This document shows, in pieces, positions 51,861-58,352 of a stretch of 58,352 bases of DNA. The notes beneath the pieces are model-generated. The model was not told the origin of the DNA and did no database searches. It saw only the letters and a list, made by a program, of their open reading frames with translations. Position numbers and translations under genes: made by a program. This stretch comes from Terrilactibacillus laevilacticus (GTDB lineage: Bacteria > Bacillota > Bacilli > Bacillales > Sporolactobacillaceae): NCBI RefSeq assembly GCF_006517395.1, contig NZ_VDCY01000017.1, positions 1 through 58,352 on the forward strand. The letters are read 5' to 3'. Numbering within the stretch: the stretch's first letter is position 1; every line of letters starts with the position of its first letter.

Positions 51861-51955
51861 GTTAGCCAACTCCTAGATGATATTATGAGTTTTGAAAAAT
51901 GATTAAATCAATTAGACGCTTCTTGCATTTCTCTGTTTATTGTAACCAAATATAA

Positions 51956-52006
51956 ACCCTTCTTTTCAAACTTTCTAACCAATTAGAAAGAAGGAAAAAG
52001 AAGGGT
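51956..52006. promoter_or_regulatory. Large inverted repeat in nucleoside transporter leader
   Basis: Outer arms ACCCTTCTTTT (51956-51966) / AAAAGAAGGGT (51996-52006) enclose inner arms CTTTCTA (51971-51977) / TAGAAAG (51984-51990). In RNA this is a long hairpin with an internal loop. It resembles no purine riboswitch. It may be an operator or an mRNA structure. Confidence 0.45.
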
Positions 52007-52282
52007 GCTATAATAGAAAAGTTTTTAGTAAAATCATTTTGGATCTATGGTTGTAGTACAAAAAACATTTTAATAACCATGTATACTTTTTTCACTTCTT
52101 GTAGGCTAGTGATTTACGGCTACTAGGTAGAGACTATCAGACCATATTACTGATATTATACAAGAGAATCTTATTGAATTAGATACACATTCTATCGTTT
52201 TTTGTCGAATCTAGCAACCTTATCACATTGATTCGGAATAGCAAGAGTAGTTAGGCTAGTTTTAATACGATGCTGCCTTTCG

Positions 52283-53755
52283 TTACTCTACCGCTTCTCG
52301 GTTTACTTTTTCTTTTACTTCATGAATTTTGTTCATTTTATTTTTCCAACATGCCTCGCTTAAATCAACTGGATATTCTTCTGGTGATCTCGTCCGTTTA
52401 TACTCATCCCAAAGTACGTTTAAATTTTCTTTTGCAAACGTTCTAATCTCTTGAAGAGTAGGAAGTTCATAGACTAGATTTCCATTTTTGAAAATTGTTG
52501 TATGAAGCTCATTGATATCAAAATCTGTGACATATTTACTTATATATGTGTGAACAGGATGGAACATTTTTAAAGGTTTTTCTTTTTCTGGATGCTCATC
52601 TTCTATAGTGATATAATCACCTTCAGATTTATGACTTTGACGATTAACAATTCGGTAGAGCTTTTTTAATCCTGGCGTCGTCACCTTTTCAGGATTACCA
52701 CTGATTTTAATCGTATCTTCCATTTCTCCATGATCATTTTCAATAGAAACCAGCTTGTAAACGGCACCAAGTGCAGGCTGGTCATAAGCGGTAATCAGCT
52801 TTGTTCCGATTCCCCAGTCGTCTATCTTCGCTCCCTGAGCTTTCAAGTTCATAATCGTATCTTCATCTAAATCGCTTGACGCAACAATTTTAGTATCAAG
52901 AAAACCCGCTTGATCTAGCATTTTTCGTGCTTCTTTCGAAAGATAAGCTAAATCTCCGCTATCCAACCTTATCGCTTTAAACTGGATATTTTCTCCTTTC
53001 TCCTTCGCCACTTTAATCGCATTCGGTACACCAGATTTTAATGTATCATAAGTATCAACAAGAAAAGTACATTCTTTATGTCGTTCGGCGTATTTTTTAA
53101 AAGCTGTATATTCGTCTTGATATGCTTGAACCATGGCATGAGCATGAGTTCCTGCTACTGGTATACCAAACAACTTTCCCGCTCTGACATTCGACGTCGC
53201 TTCAAAACCGCCGATGTAAGCGGATCTGGCTCCCCATATCGCTGCATCCATTTCTTGCGCTCTACGTGAACCAAATTCCATAGCCTTTCCCTCGTCACCT
53301 ATTACACCTTTTATCCGAGCTGCTTTTGTCGCGATCAGTGTCTGATAATTTATGATGTTTAGTAATGCTGTTTCTACAAGTTGTGCTTCTGGAAGTGGTG
53401 CGACTATGCGAAGAATGGGTTCATTCGCAAAGACCAATTCCCCTTCCTTCATCGATCTTACTGTTCCTGAAAAACGGAGATCACGAAGGTAGGATAAGAA
53501 ATCTTCTTGATACCCAAGTTCTTCTCTAAGATAAGTGATATCAGTTTCAGAGAATTTAAAATGACTAAGGTAGTCAATGACTTTTTCTAATCCAGCAAAG
53601 ATAGCGAAACCATGACCAAAAGGCATTTTACGAAAGAAAACCTCAAACACTGCTTTTCGATTTTGAAGATGATCATTCCAATATGTTTCAGCCATATTGA
53701 TGGCATATAAATCAGTATGCAAGGCTAGTCCATCATCTTTATACGTTTGATTCAT
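52283..53755 (-). CDS. pncB: Nicotinate phosphoribosyltransferase
   Basis: Converts nicotinate and PRPP to nicotinate mononucleotide in the NAD salvage pathway. 490 residues, typical of the Bacillus type. Landmarks are LHTDLYAINMAETYW at the N-terminus, EFGSRRAQEMDAAIWGARSAYIGG, PVAGTHAHAMVQAY with the phosphorylatable histidine, IRLDSGDLAYLSKEARKMLD and SSDLDEDTIMNLKAQG. Ribosome site AGGAGG before the ATG. Upstream lies hairpin element A. There is no nicotinamidase next to it. Confidence 0.95.
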   Translation of the reverse strand: MNQTYKDDGLALHTDLYAINMAETYWNDHLQNRKAVFEVFFRKMPFGHGFAIFAGLEKVIDYLSHFKFSETDITYLREELGYQEDFLSYLRDLRFSGTVRSMKEGELVFANEPILRIVAPLPEAQLVETALLNIINYQTLIATKAARIKGVIGDEGKAMEFGSRRAQEMDAAIWGARSAYIGGFEATSNVRAGKLFGIPVAGTHAHAMVQAYQDEYTAFKKYAERHKECTFLVDTYDTLKSGVPNAIKVAKEKGENIQFKAIRLDSGDLAYLSKEARKMLDQAGFLDTKIVASSDLDEDTIMNLKAQGAKIDDWGIGTKLITAYDQPALGAVYKLVSIENDHGEMEDTIKISGNPEKVTTPGLKKLYRIVNRQSHKSEGDYITIEDEHPEKEKPLKMFHPVHTYISKYVTDFDINELHTTIFKNGNLVYELPTLQEIRTFAKENLNVLWDEYKRTRSPEEYPVDLSEACWKNKMNKIHEVKEKVNREAVE

Positions 53756-53856
53756 TTTAATACCTCCTATTTAGTACTTTAACGATCGAATGGTATTTTT
53801 ACTATGATTGTCCTTCTACACCCTTTTTAAACTACAATACCTTTAGATTAAGTGTA

Positions 53857-54068
53857 TAAGGTGAAACTTCCATCATTGGGGGCTTTTCGACGCACAGGAT
53901 GTGCTAGTGCAGGCGTTGCGACAGGACGCCTGGTTTTTAGCCTGCGTCATCCCCCACTGATGGTAAGCCTAAACCAATCGGACCTTTACGGGCAGTTGAT
54001 CCCCCACCTATCTTCTTTGAATACTCAGAATCTTGAGGTGGGGGTCTTTTCTATCCGTTAAGGCGGGA
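53857..54068 (+). repeat. Hairpin element A (IS200/IS605-like non-autonomous element)
   Basis: About 212 bp with a left hairpin (CCATCATTGGGGG ... CCCCCACTGATGG), a linker AACCAATCGGACC..., and a right hairpin (CCCCCACCT ... AGGTGGGGG), ending TTAAGGCGGGA. The loop of the left hairpin carries a further branched structure: GACGCA/TGCGTC around CAGGCGT/ACGCCTG. An inverted, shorter copy lies at 55250-55401. Terminal hairpins without terminal inverted repeats recall IS200/IS605 ends and their palindrome-associated derivatives, or tnpB guide RNA genes. No tnpA or tnpB is nearby. Confidence 0.6.
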
Positions 54069-54326
54069 TAAAACAAAAAACCGGCAACACTGTAGGACAC
54101 CGACTTGAGGTTAATGCTTAAAAATATTTCCTAGGCAAGCGCATGATACGACATGATATTTGAATTAAATCAAATTTAAAGTCTGCAAATGTCGAAAAAT
54201 ACCTAGAACTTTTTATCGAAATACGAATAGCTCCTCTCGCATCATTACCGGAGGAGCTACTGGTTGTCCAAAAATATCTATTAAATATCCACATTTCAAA
54301 TAACATAACATTTGTTTAGCAGTACA
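54069..54326. other. Spacer between element A and ROK kinase gene
   Basis: No gene. It contains a GC-rich segment around 54078-54105 (GTTGCCGG then TTTTTT on the minus strand), which may be a terminator of the ROK kinase gene, and the hairpin at 54229-54258. Confidence 0.4.
54229..54258. terminator. Hairpin after ROK kinase gene
   Basis: Perfect 8-bp stem AGCTCCTC / GAGGAGCT with a 14-base loop, about 70 bases beyond the kinase stop. There is no clear T run on the minus strand, so it may be a processing or stability hairpin. Confidence 0.4.
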
Positions 54327-55223
54327 TTAAGGGGTATAATCTTTCCTCGCCATTTCGATAGCCCCTATTAAACTCGCATCGTGAGAAAAACGAGCTTCCT
54401 TCATGGATGGTACAAAAGGCACAAATTTGTCGATATATTGTTTAATGATAGGAAAAATTATGTCTTTATTACGCACCATGCCACCACCGATAACGACTTT
54501 TTCAGGATTCCAAGCAGTGGCGAGATTCGCAACTTGCGCACCTATTTCTTGTAATGCTTCATCTATGACATCTGTCACAAGTGAATCTTTTTTATATTCC
54601 GAGAACCAATCTTTTGTCTGTTTAAAAAGTCCTGTTTTCTCTTTCAACCTCATAGCGATGCCGATGCCACTTGAAAAAGCCTCAAACGGCGCTGCTTCTT
54701 GCTTAAAACCTTTTTCCTCATTTCGATTTTTGAGTAAATAGGCAATTTCCCCTGCAGCCCCATTTGCGCCTCTAACGACTTTATCTCCGATCGTATAACC
54801 CGCCGAAATCCCTGTTCCTAGATTGACGTACAATCCATAAGAGGTATTTTTTAAATTACCCCTTCTTAATTCTGCAATCGTGGCTGTTTTCACATCATTT
54901 TCCATCCGAATCGTTACTTCACCAAAAACATCCCGCATGTTTCTCTGAAGATTGATGTCCTCCCAACCCATAATGTTGGGGGCAAGATCCACATAATCAC
55001 CAGAAACGACGCCAATAGTTGAGATTCCAATCCCTGTTAATTGGCCATCTGCTATTTGTATCATCTCTTGTGCGACATCGATGGCTTCCTTTAATATTTC
55101 TTTGCCATCTCTTCCCGCTGAGACAATTTCTTTTCGTATAAGTATTTTTTTGCTTTGATCAGCGATAGCGATGGCTGCTTTCGTTCCGCCAAAATCAAAG
55201 GCAAGTAAAATTTCTTTCTTCAT
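54327..55223 (-). CDS. ROK-family sugar kinase
   Basis: 298 residues. The ATP phosphate-binding loop is LAFDFGGTKAAIAIAD, the catalytic Asp lies in RMENDVKTATIAE, and VNLGTGISAGYTIG and VIGGGMVRN complete the ROK fold. The usual ROK zinc motif (C-x-C-G-x2-G-C) after GAAGEIAYLL is missing, replaced by a charged loop, so this is a zinc-less subgroup like the regulator in the same operon. Start ATG at 55223; the frame opens at 55235 with GTG. Third gene after the ROK regulator and the permease. Substrate unknown; glucose, N-acetylmannosamine or another hexose are family options. Confidence 0.85.
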   Translation of the reverse strand: MKKEILLAFDFGGTKAAIAIADQSKKILIRKEIVSAGRDGKEILKEAIDVAQEMIQIADGQLTGIGISTIGVVSGDYVDLAPNIMGWEDINLQRNMRDVFGEVTIRMENDVKTATIAELRRGNLKNTSYGLYVNLGTGISAGYTIGDKVVRGANGAAGEIAYLLKNRNEEKGFKQEAAPFEAFSSGIGIAMRLKEKTGLFKQTKDWFSEYKKDSLVTDVIDEALQEIGAQVANLATAWNPEKVVIGGGMVRNKDIIFPIIKQYIDKFVPFVPSMKEARFSHDASLIGAIEMARKDYTP

Positions 55224-55249
55224 GTTAAAACTCACTTTCTGTTATTTTG

Positions 55250-55401
55250 TCCCGCCTTAACGGCGAGTATTGACCCCCACCTTAAGTTCCTGAGTATTCA
55301 AAGAAGATAGGTGGGGATCAACTGCCCGTAAAGGTCCGATTGGTTCAGGCTTTCCATCAGTGGGGGATGAAGAACTCCCCCACTGATGGAAGTTTCACTT
55401 T
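55250..55401 (-). repeat. Hairpin element B (inverted copy of element A)
   Basis: Reverse-orientation copy of element A with a simple left hairpin: a perfect 16-bp stem CTTCCATCAGTGGGGG / CCCCCACTGATGGAAG and a short loop. Linker and right hairpin (CCCCACCT ... AGGTGGGG) match element A closely. The TGA stop of the permease gene lies in its first bases. The strong stem would also act on transcripts between permease and kinase genes. Confidence 0.65.
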
Positions 55402-56759
55402 ATCGATACTTTCTCTACCTCATATTCAACTTTTCTAAAAGGCCATTCGTTATTTTTTCTAGCCCAAATAACGTAAACGATTAACCCTAATACCGTCCAA
55501 ACAATGGAAAGACGGATGGCTTGCCAGCCTGAAGAATAAAAGACGAATGCCCAGCCAATGAAAGCCAGTATGCTTGGTATTGGATAAAGCCATTGTTTGA
55601 AAGGTCTCTTCATGTTTGGTTTCCTTTTTCTTAATACACTAAGAGCTATAATTTGTCCCATAAATTGTACCACAATGGTCACGGCCATTAAGGCATTAAT
55701 GATCTGACCTAAATCAAAGAAACAACAGATAATCATGATACATCCCATAATGATTAATGAATAGTGAGGGAAACGATGTTTTTTGTGAAGCTTTGCAAAA
55801 GGTTTAAAGAACAATCCATCGGCTGCGGCTTGATAGGGTAAACGTGACGCTCCAAGTAACCCAGTGAAAAGAGATGCGAAACATGTCCAAAGAATAAGAA
55901 TCGTTATAATGATAGCTCCCGGCTCTCCCCAAATTCTTTGCATAAATTCAGTCATGATGTTATGACTTTTCATGCCTTCCTGCCACGGTAGAACGCCGAT
56001 AACACTAATGTTCATACTTAAATCAATCAGTGAAACTAAAATGACTGATAGAATAACAGCTCGTGGAATTGTTCGACCAGGATTTTTCACTTCCCCACCT
56101 AAATAGCACACTGTATAATATCCTAAATAATCATAGATCGAAATCAACATACCCGCACCGAGTCCTATAAAAAATTGACCTGGAGCAAAAGCATCTTTTG
56201 GGAAATCAAACGCCATGCTTGGATTAAAATGTGAAATTCCACCGATTAAAATGAGACTAACCGTTAGGATCATCCCTGCCCATAAGACAACCGTTATCTT
56301 AGCGATGGAGCCAATTTTTCTATAAAGAATGGCTATCGTGACCAATGTAATCGCAACAGCGGATAATTTAATGCCAAGGGATGATAAATTTGGGAAGAAG
56401 TAAACCAAGTAGTTCGCCATACCAATCGCACCGGTCGACATAATCATCGGAGTGGCAATAATGGTTGACCAAGTAAATAAGAAGGGCATTAACTTTCCTG
56501 TACGATATTTAAAAGCTTCGCGTAAATAAACGTACGAACCACCCTCGCCAGGCATAGCAGCTCCAAGTTCACTCCAAACGAGTCCGTCAAGAATTGCGAG
56601 CAGAGCTCCAATAATCCATCCAAACATCGCCTGAGGTCCTCCCATTGTTGCTAAAATGATCGGCATGGTAATGAAAGGACCTGCCCCCATCATTTGAGAC
56701 ATGTTCATTGAAGTAGCCTGCATTAAACCTATCGAACGATTAAAACCTTTATTTTCCAA
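55395..56759 (-). CDS. APC-superfamily permease
   Basis: About 454 residues and twelve helices of the amino acid-polyamine-organocation superfamily. Motifs: IGLMQATSMNMSQMMGAGPFI in helix 1, WSELGAAMPGEGGSYVYLREAF in helix 2-3 (the P-x-x-G-G-x-Y pattern), and GGEVKNPGRTIPRA after helix 6. Preferred start TTG at 56759, eight bases after GAGGAGG. This overlaps the regulator gene by 11 bases, so translation is coupled. Its companions are a ROK regulator and a ROK sugar kinase, an unusual partnership for an amino-acid-type permease; an amino sugar or sugar-amine conjugate would fit both (inference). Confidence 0.85.
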   Translation of the reverse strand: MENKGFNRSIGLMQATSMNMSQMMGAGPFITMPIILATMGGPQAMFGWIIGALLAILDGLVWSELGAAMPGEGGSYVYLREAFKYRTGKLMPFLFTWSTIIATPMIMSTGAIGMANYLVYFFPNLSSLGIKLSAVAITLVTIAILYRKIGSIAKITVVLWAGMILTVSLILIGGISHFNPSMAFDFPKDAFAPGQFFIGLGAGMLISIYDYLGYYTVCYLGGEVKNPGRTIPRAVILSVILVSLIDLSMNISVIGVLPWQEGMKSHNIMTEFMQRIWGEPGAIIITILILWTCFASLFTGLLGASRLPYQAAADGLFFKPFAKLHKKHRFPHYSLIIMGCIMIICCFFDLGQIINALMAVTIVVQFMGQIIALSVLRKRKPNMKRPFKQWLYPIPSILAFIGWAFVFYSSGWQAIRLSIVWTVLGLIVYVIWARKNNEWPFRKVEYEVEKVSIK

Positions 56760-57858
56760 TTGGAATTCCTCCTCTTTTTTCAACTAAAATATGATAAAAA
56801 CTTTTTTCAATAACATAAGAAATAACCCCAATACTACTAGCTTCATGATTCAAACTTGCTTTATCAATTTTTGTTTGGAGAGGAGAAAAACGTTTAATAT
56901 AAGTTCTAATGCTGTCCATAATCTCCATCAATTGATCTGATTTTTGCCCTCCTATTATGACTCGTTCAGGATTTAACAAGCTTATAACATTGGCGAGTGT
57001 AATGGATACATCGATGACTAAATCCTTCTCTAAACTTCTCTTTTCTTTATATTCTTGTAAAAGATGAATAACTTTACGCTCGAAACTTCCAAATCTCCCG
57101 AATTTATAAGTGTTATCTTGATCTAGATCTTCTTTATCAACAAAGTAGCCAATTTCACCAGCAGAATGTTGAAAACCAGGAACTAGTCTTCCATCGGAAA
57201 TAATCGCCGATCCAATACCTGTTCCAATGGATAGATAAAAGAAATGGTCCGCCGAGGCGCCTTTACCTATCCAGTGCTCCCCTAATGCCGCACTATCAAC
57301 GTCATTATTAATGAAAATAGGAATTGGTATATTCTTTTCAAGCTCAGCCTTAAAGTTAATACTCTTCCATCCTAAGGAAGGAGCATCAATAACAATCGAT
57401 TTCGTGTGATCTACGATAGAAGGTACAGACACACCAATACCCAAAATTGGAGATTCATTATGCTTACATTCTTGATAAAAATTCACTATTTTTTGAGCAC
57501 ATAAAATGACATCTAATTCTGGGGGCAAACTTACTTTTTTCAGGACTTGTCCACCCAAGTCTGTAAGAACACACAAAATACCTGAATTTGTTACATCTAC
57601 TCCAATAACAGAATAGGACTGATCATTAAACGCAAGATTTGTTCCTTTTCTTCCTCCCTCGGCTGTCGATACACCTAGTCCCATCTCTTTCACCATATTA
57701 TTCTGAAGTAATTTTTCAACAAGTAATGAAACCGTTGATCGACTAAATCCAAACGCCTTAGCTATATCTGCACGACTACAATTTACATTTCTTCTAATAT
57801 AGTCTAGAACAAGCAGTCGATTGTTACTCTTGGTATATGGGAAATGAATCAGTTGCAA
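56749..57858 (-). CDS. ROK-family repressor, XylR/NagC type
   Basis: 369 residues. The N-terminal winged helix-turn-helix spans about 10-65 (NCSRADIAKAFGFSRSTVSLLVEKLL). It is followed by a ROK sugar-binding domain with GVDVTNSGILCVLTDLGG, FINNDVDSAALGEHWIG, YLSIGTGIGSAII and VIIGGQKSD. The ROK zinc cysteines are absent after HSAGEIGYFV. Start TTG at 57858 with AAGGAGG. It heads the operon regulator-permease-kinase and so probably represses itself until a sugar binds. A XylR-like palindrome lies 37-65 bases upstream. Confidence 0.88.
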   Translation of the reverse strand: MQLIHFPYTKSNNRLLVLDYIRRNVNCSRADIAKAFGFSRSTVSLLVEKLLQNNMVKEMGLGVSTAEGGRKGTNLAFNDQSYSVIGVDVTNSGILCVLTDLGGQVLKKVSLPPELDVILCAQKIVNFYQECKHNESPILGIGVSVPSIVDHTKSIVIDAPSLGWKSINFKAELEKNIPIPIFINNDVDSAALGEHWIGKGASADHFFYLSIGTGIGSAIISDGRLVPGFQHSAGEIGYFVDKEDLDQDNTYKFGRFGSFERKVIHLLQEYKEKRSLEKDLVIDVSITLANVISLLNPERVIIGGQKSDQLMEIMDSIRTYIKRFSPLQTKIDKASLNHEASSIGVISYVIEKSFYHILVEKRGGIPIGK

Positions 57859-57894
57859 ATCCTCTCCTCCTTTCCATTTAGTTTATATTTAATT

Positions 57895-57923
57895 TTAGTT
57901 TGTTCGATTTTAGTACAAACTGA
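57895..57923. promoter_or_regulatory. XylR/ROK-type operator
   Basis: TTAGTTTGT (57895-57903) and ACAAACTGA (57915-57923) form an inverted repeat with an 11-base spacer. The arms match the half sites of the Bacillus xyl operator (TTAGTTTGT / ACAAACTAA), which has a shorter spacer. Located directly upstream of the ROK repressor gene. Confidence 0.6.
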
Positions 57924-58179
57924 TTATTAATTGTTTTAAATATTAAAGATAAAACTATCCCATTTCAATATTTATGTAAGAAAATATGACATAGTTTTTA
58001 TTTAAGTGGCATTATATAACAAAAAATGAGACCTACGACTTGTCTGTTACCTTTTTCTGGCATAGTTCACTAGGCCTTGGCTTGATCAATTAACATTACC
58101 TGTCAACTTTTTTGTTCGGATGTAGTTATGTGGTTTTATTTACTTTGCTTAGATTTTATGTAGTTTAGGTTATAGTTTT

Positions 58180-58200
58180 TAGTTTATAGTTTATAGTTTA
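58180..58200. repeat. Short 7-bp tandem repeat
   Basis: TAGTTTA three times in a row, in an AT-rich gene-free stretch leading to the 20-bp array. Confidence 0.5.
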
Positions 58201-58240
58201 CATAATGTTAATATATATAATTAATGAGTACTTTTTGATT

Positions 58241-58352
58241 TTTATTGAGCTACTTTCCGTTTTATTGAGCTACTTTCCGTTTTATTGAGCTACTTTCCGT
58301 TTTATTGAGCTACTTTCCGTTTTATTGAGCTACTTTCCGTTTTATTGAGCTA
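58241..58352. repeat. 20-bp tandem repeat array at window edge
   Basis: TTTATTGAGCTACTTTCCGT repeated head to tail with identical units, five full copies and a partial one, running off the end of the window. Each unit contains the palindrome GAGCTA/TTGAGCT-like core but no larger symmetry. The period of 20 and in-frame stops exclude a coding repeat. Confidence 0.9.

Noticed and set aside
51870-52282. Purine riboswitch before the nucleoside transporter
   Set aside because: The leader has a strong hairpin but none of the conserved core bases of the purine aptamer.
53857-55401. Intact IS200/IS605 element with tnpA or tnpB
   Set aside because: No transposase or TnpB reading frame lies between or near the hairpin elements; the enclosed gene is a ROK kinase.

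Overview
The window reads as chromosomal DNA of an AT-rich Gram-positive bacterium, most likely a member of the Bacillaceae (order Bacillales). Strong AGGAGG-type ribosome sites, frequent TTG and GTG starts and good matches to Bacillus regulatory boxes (WalR, CcpA cre, GlnR/TnrA, XylR-type) all point that way. The genus cannot be fixed from the sequence. I see no rRNA, tRNA, CRISPR array, intact transposase or phage module.

Layout, left to right. (1) 1-2.7 kb: a DEDDh exonuclease, a nitroreductase, a DoxX-like protein and a decayed copy of a DGC-type zinc-binding gene, bracketed by 45-bp direct repeats carrying the palindrome ATATCGAAGTG. (2) 2.8-10.4 kb, minus strand: a complete Wadjet anti-plasmid operon in the order jetD-jetA-jetB-jetC. 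(3) 10.5-12.4 kb: a debris zone with a zinc-ribbon gene that appears to have an ATA start and a MITE at its 5-prime side, a gene fragment, and a small putative antitoxin followed by a broken PIN-domain toxin. (4) 12.5-18.5 kb, minus strand: class III aminotransferase, amino-acid permease, iron alcohol dehydrogenase, TauE/SafE exporter and PucR regulator. I read this as a candidate taurine-nitrogen scavenging module that excretes isethionate, with two 18-bp operator-like sites upstream and a divergent SET-domain gene. (5) 19.3-20.6 kb: a DUF3100 membrane protein and a small membrane partner. (6) 21.1-25.4 kb: DGC protein, ArsP-type permease, then divergently selD and selU (mnmH), a selenium pathway for 2-selenouridine in tRNA. 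(7) 25.5-31.1 kb: GPH sugar symporter, a small exported protein, a pyruvyl transferase with a perfect cre site, and a YocH-like LysM/3D cell-wall protein with a WalR box.

(8) 31.2-50.3 kb, all minus strand: a nitrate assimilation and molybdenum cofactor region. In transcription order it is nirB, nirD, uroporphyrinogen methyltransferase, nitrate transporter, a single-chain fusion of the nitrate reductase FAD subunit and molybdopterin subunit, a MOSC protein, moaA, moeB, moeA, modB, mogA/moaB, moaE, moaD, moaC, modA, a second moeA, mobA and mobB. The region supplies nitrate uptake, nitrate and nitrite reduction, siroheme precursor and nearly complete Moco synthesis, but no modC ATPase is present. 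A near-perfect GlnR/TnrA box lies upstream of nirB. (9) 50.6-57.9 kb: a concentrative nucleoside transporter, nicotinate phosphoribosyltransferase, and a ROK regulator / APC permease / ROK kinase operon with a XylR-like operator. The ROK kinase gene is flanked by two inverted copies of a hairpin-rich element resembling non-autonomous IS200/IS605 ends. (10) The window ends inside a 20-bp tandem repeat.

Three full MITE copies (GAGGTTGTTC...CACGCAC; two with matching 5-bp target duplications) mark recent mobility. Where an upstream in-frame start lacked a ribosome site I moved the start inward, and the entry says so.
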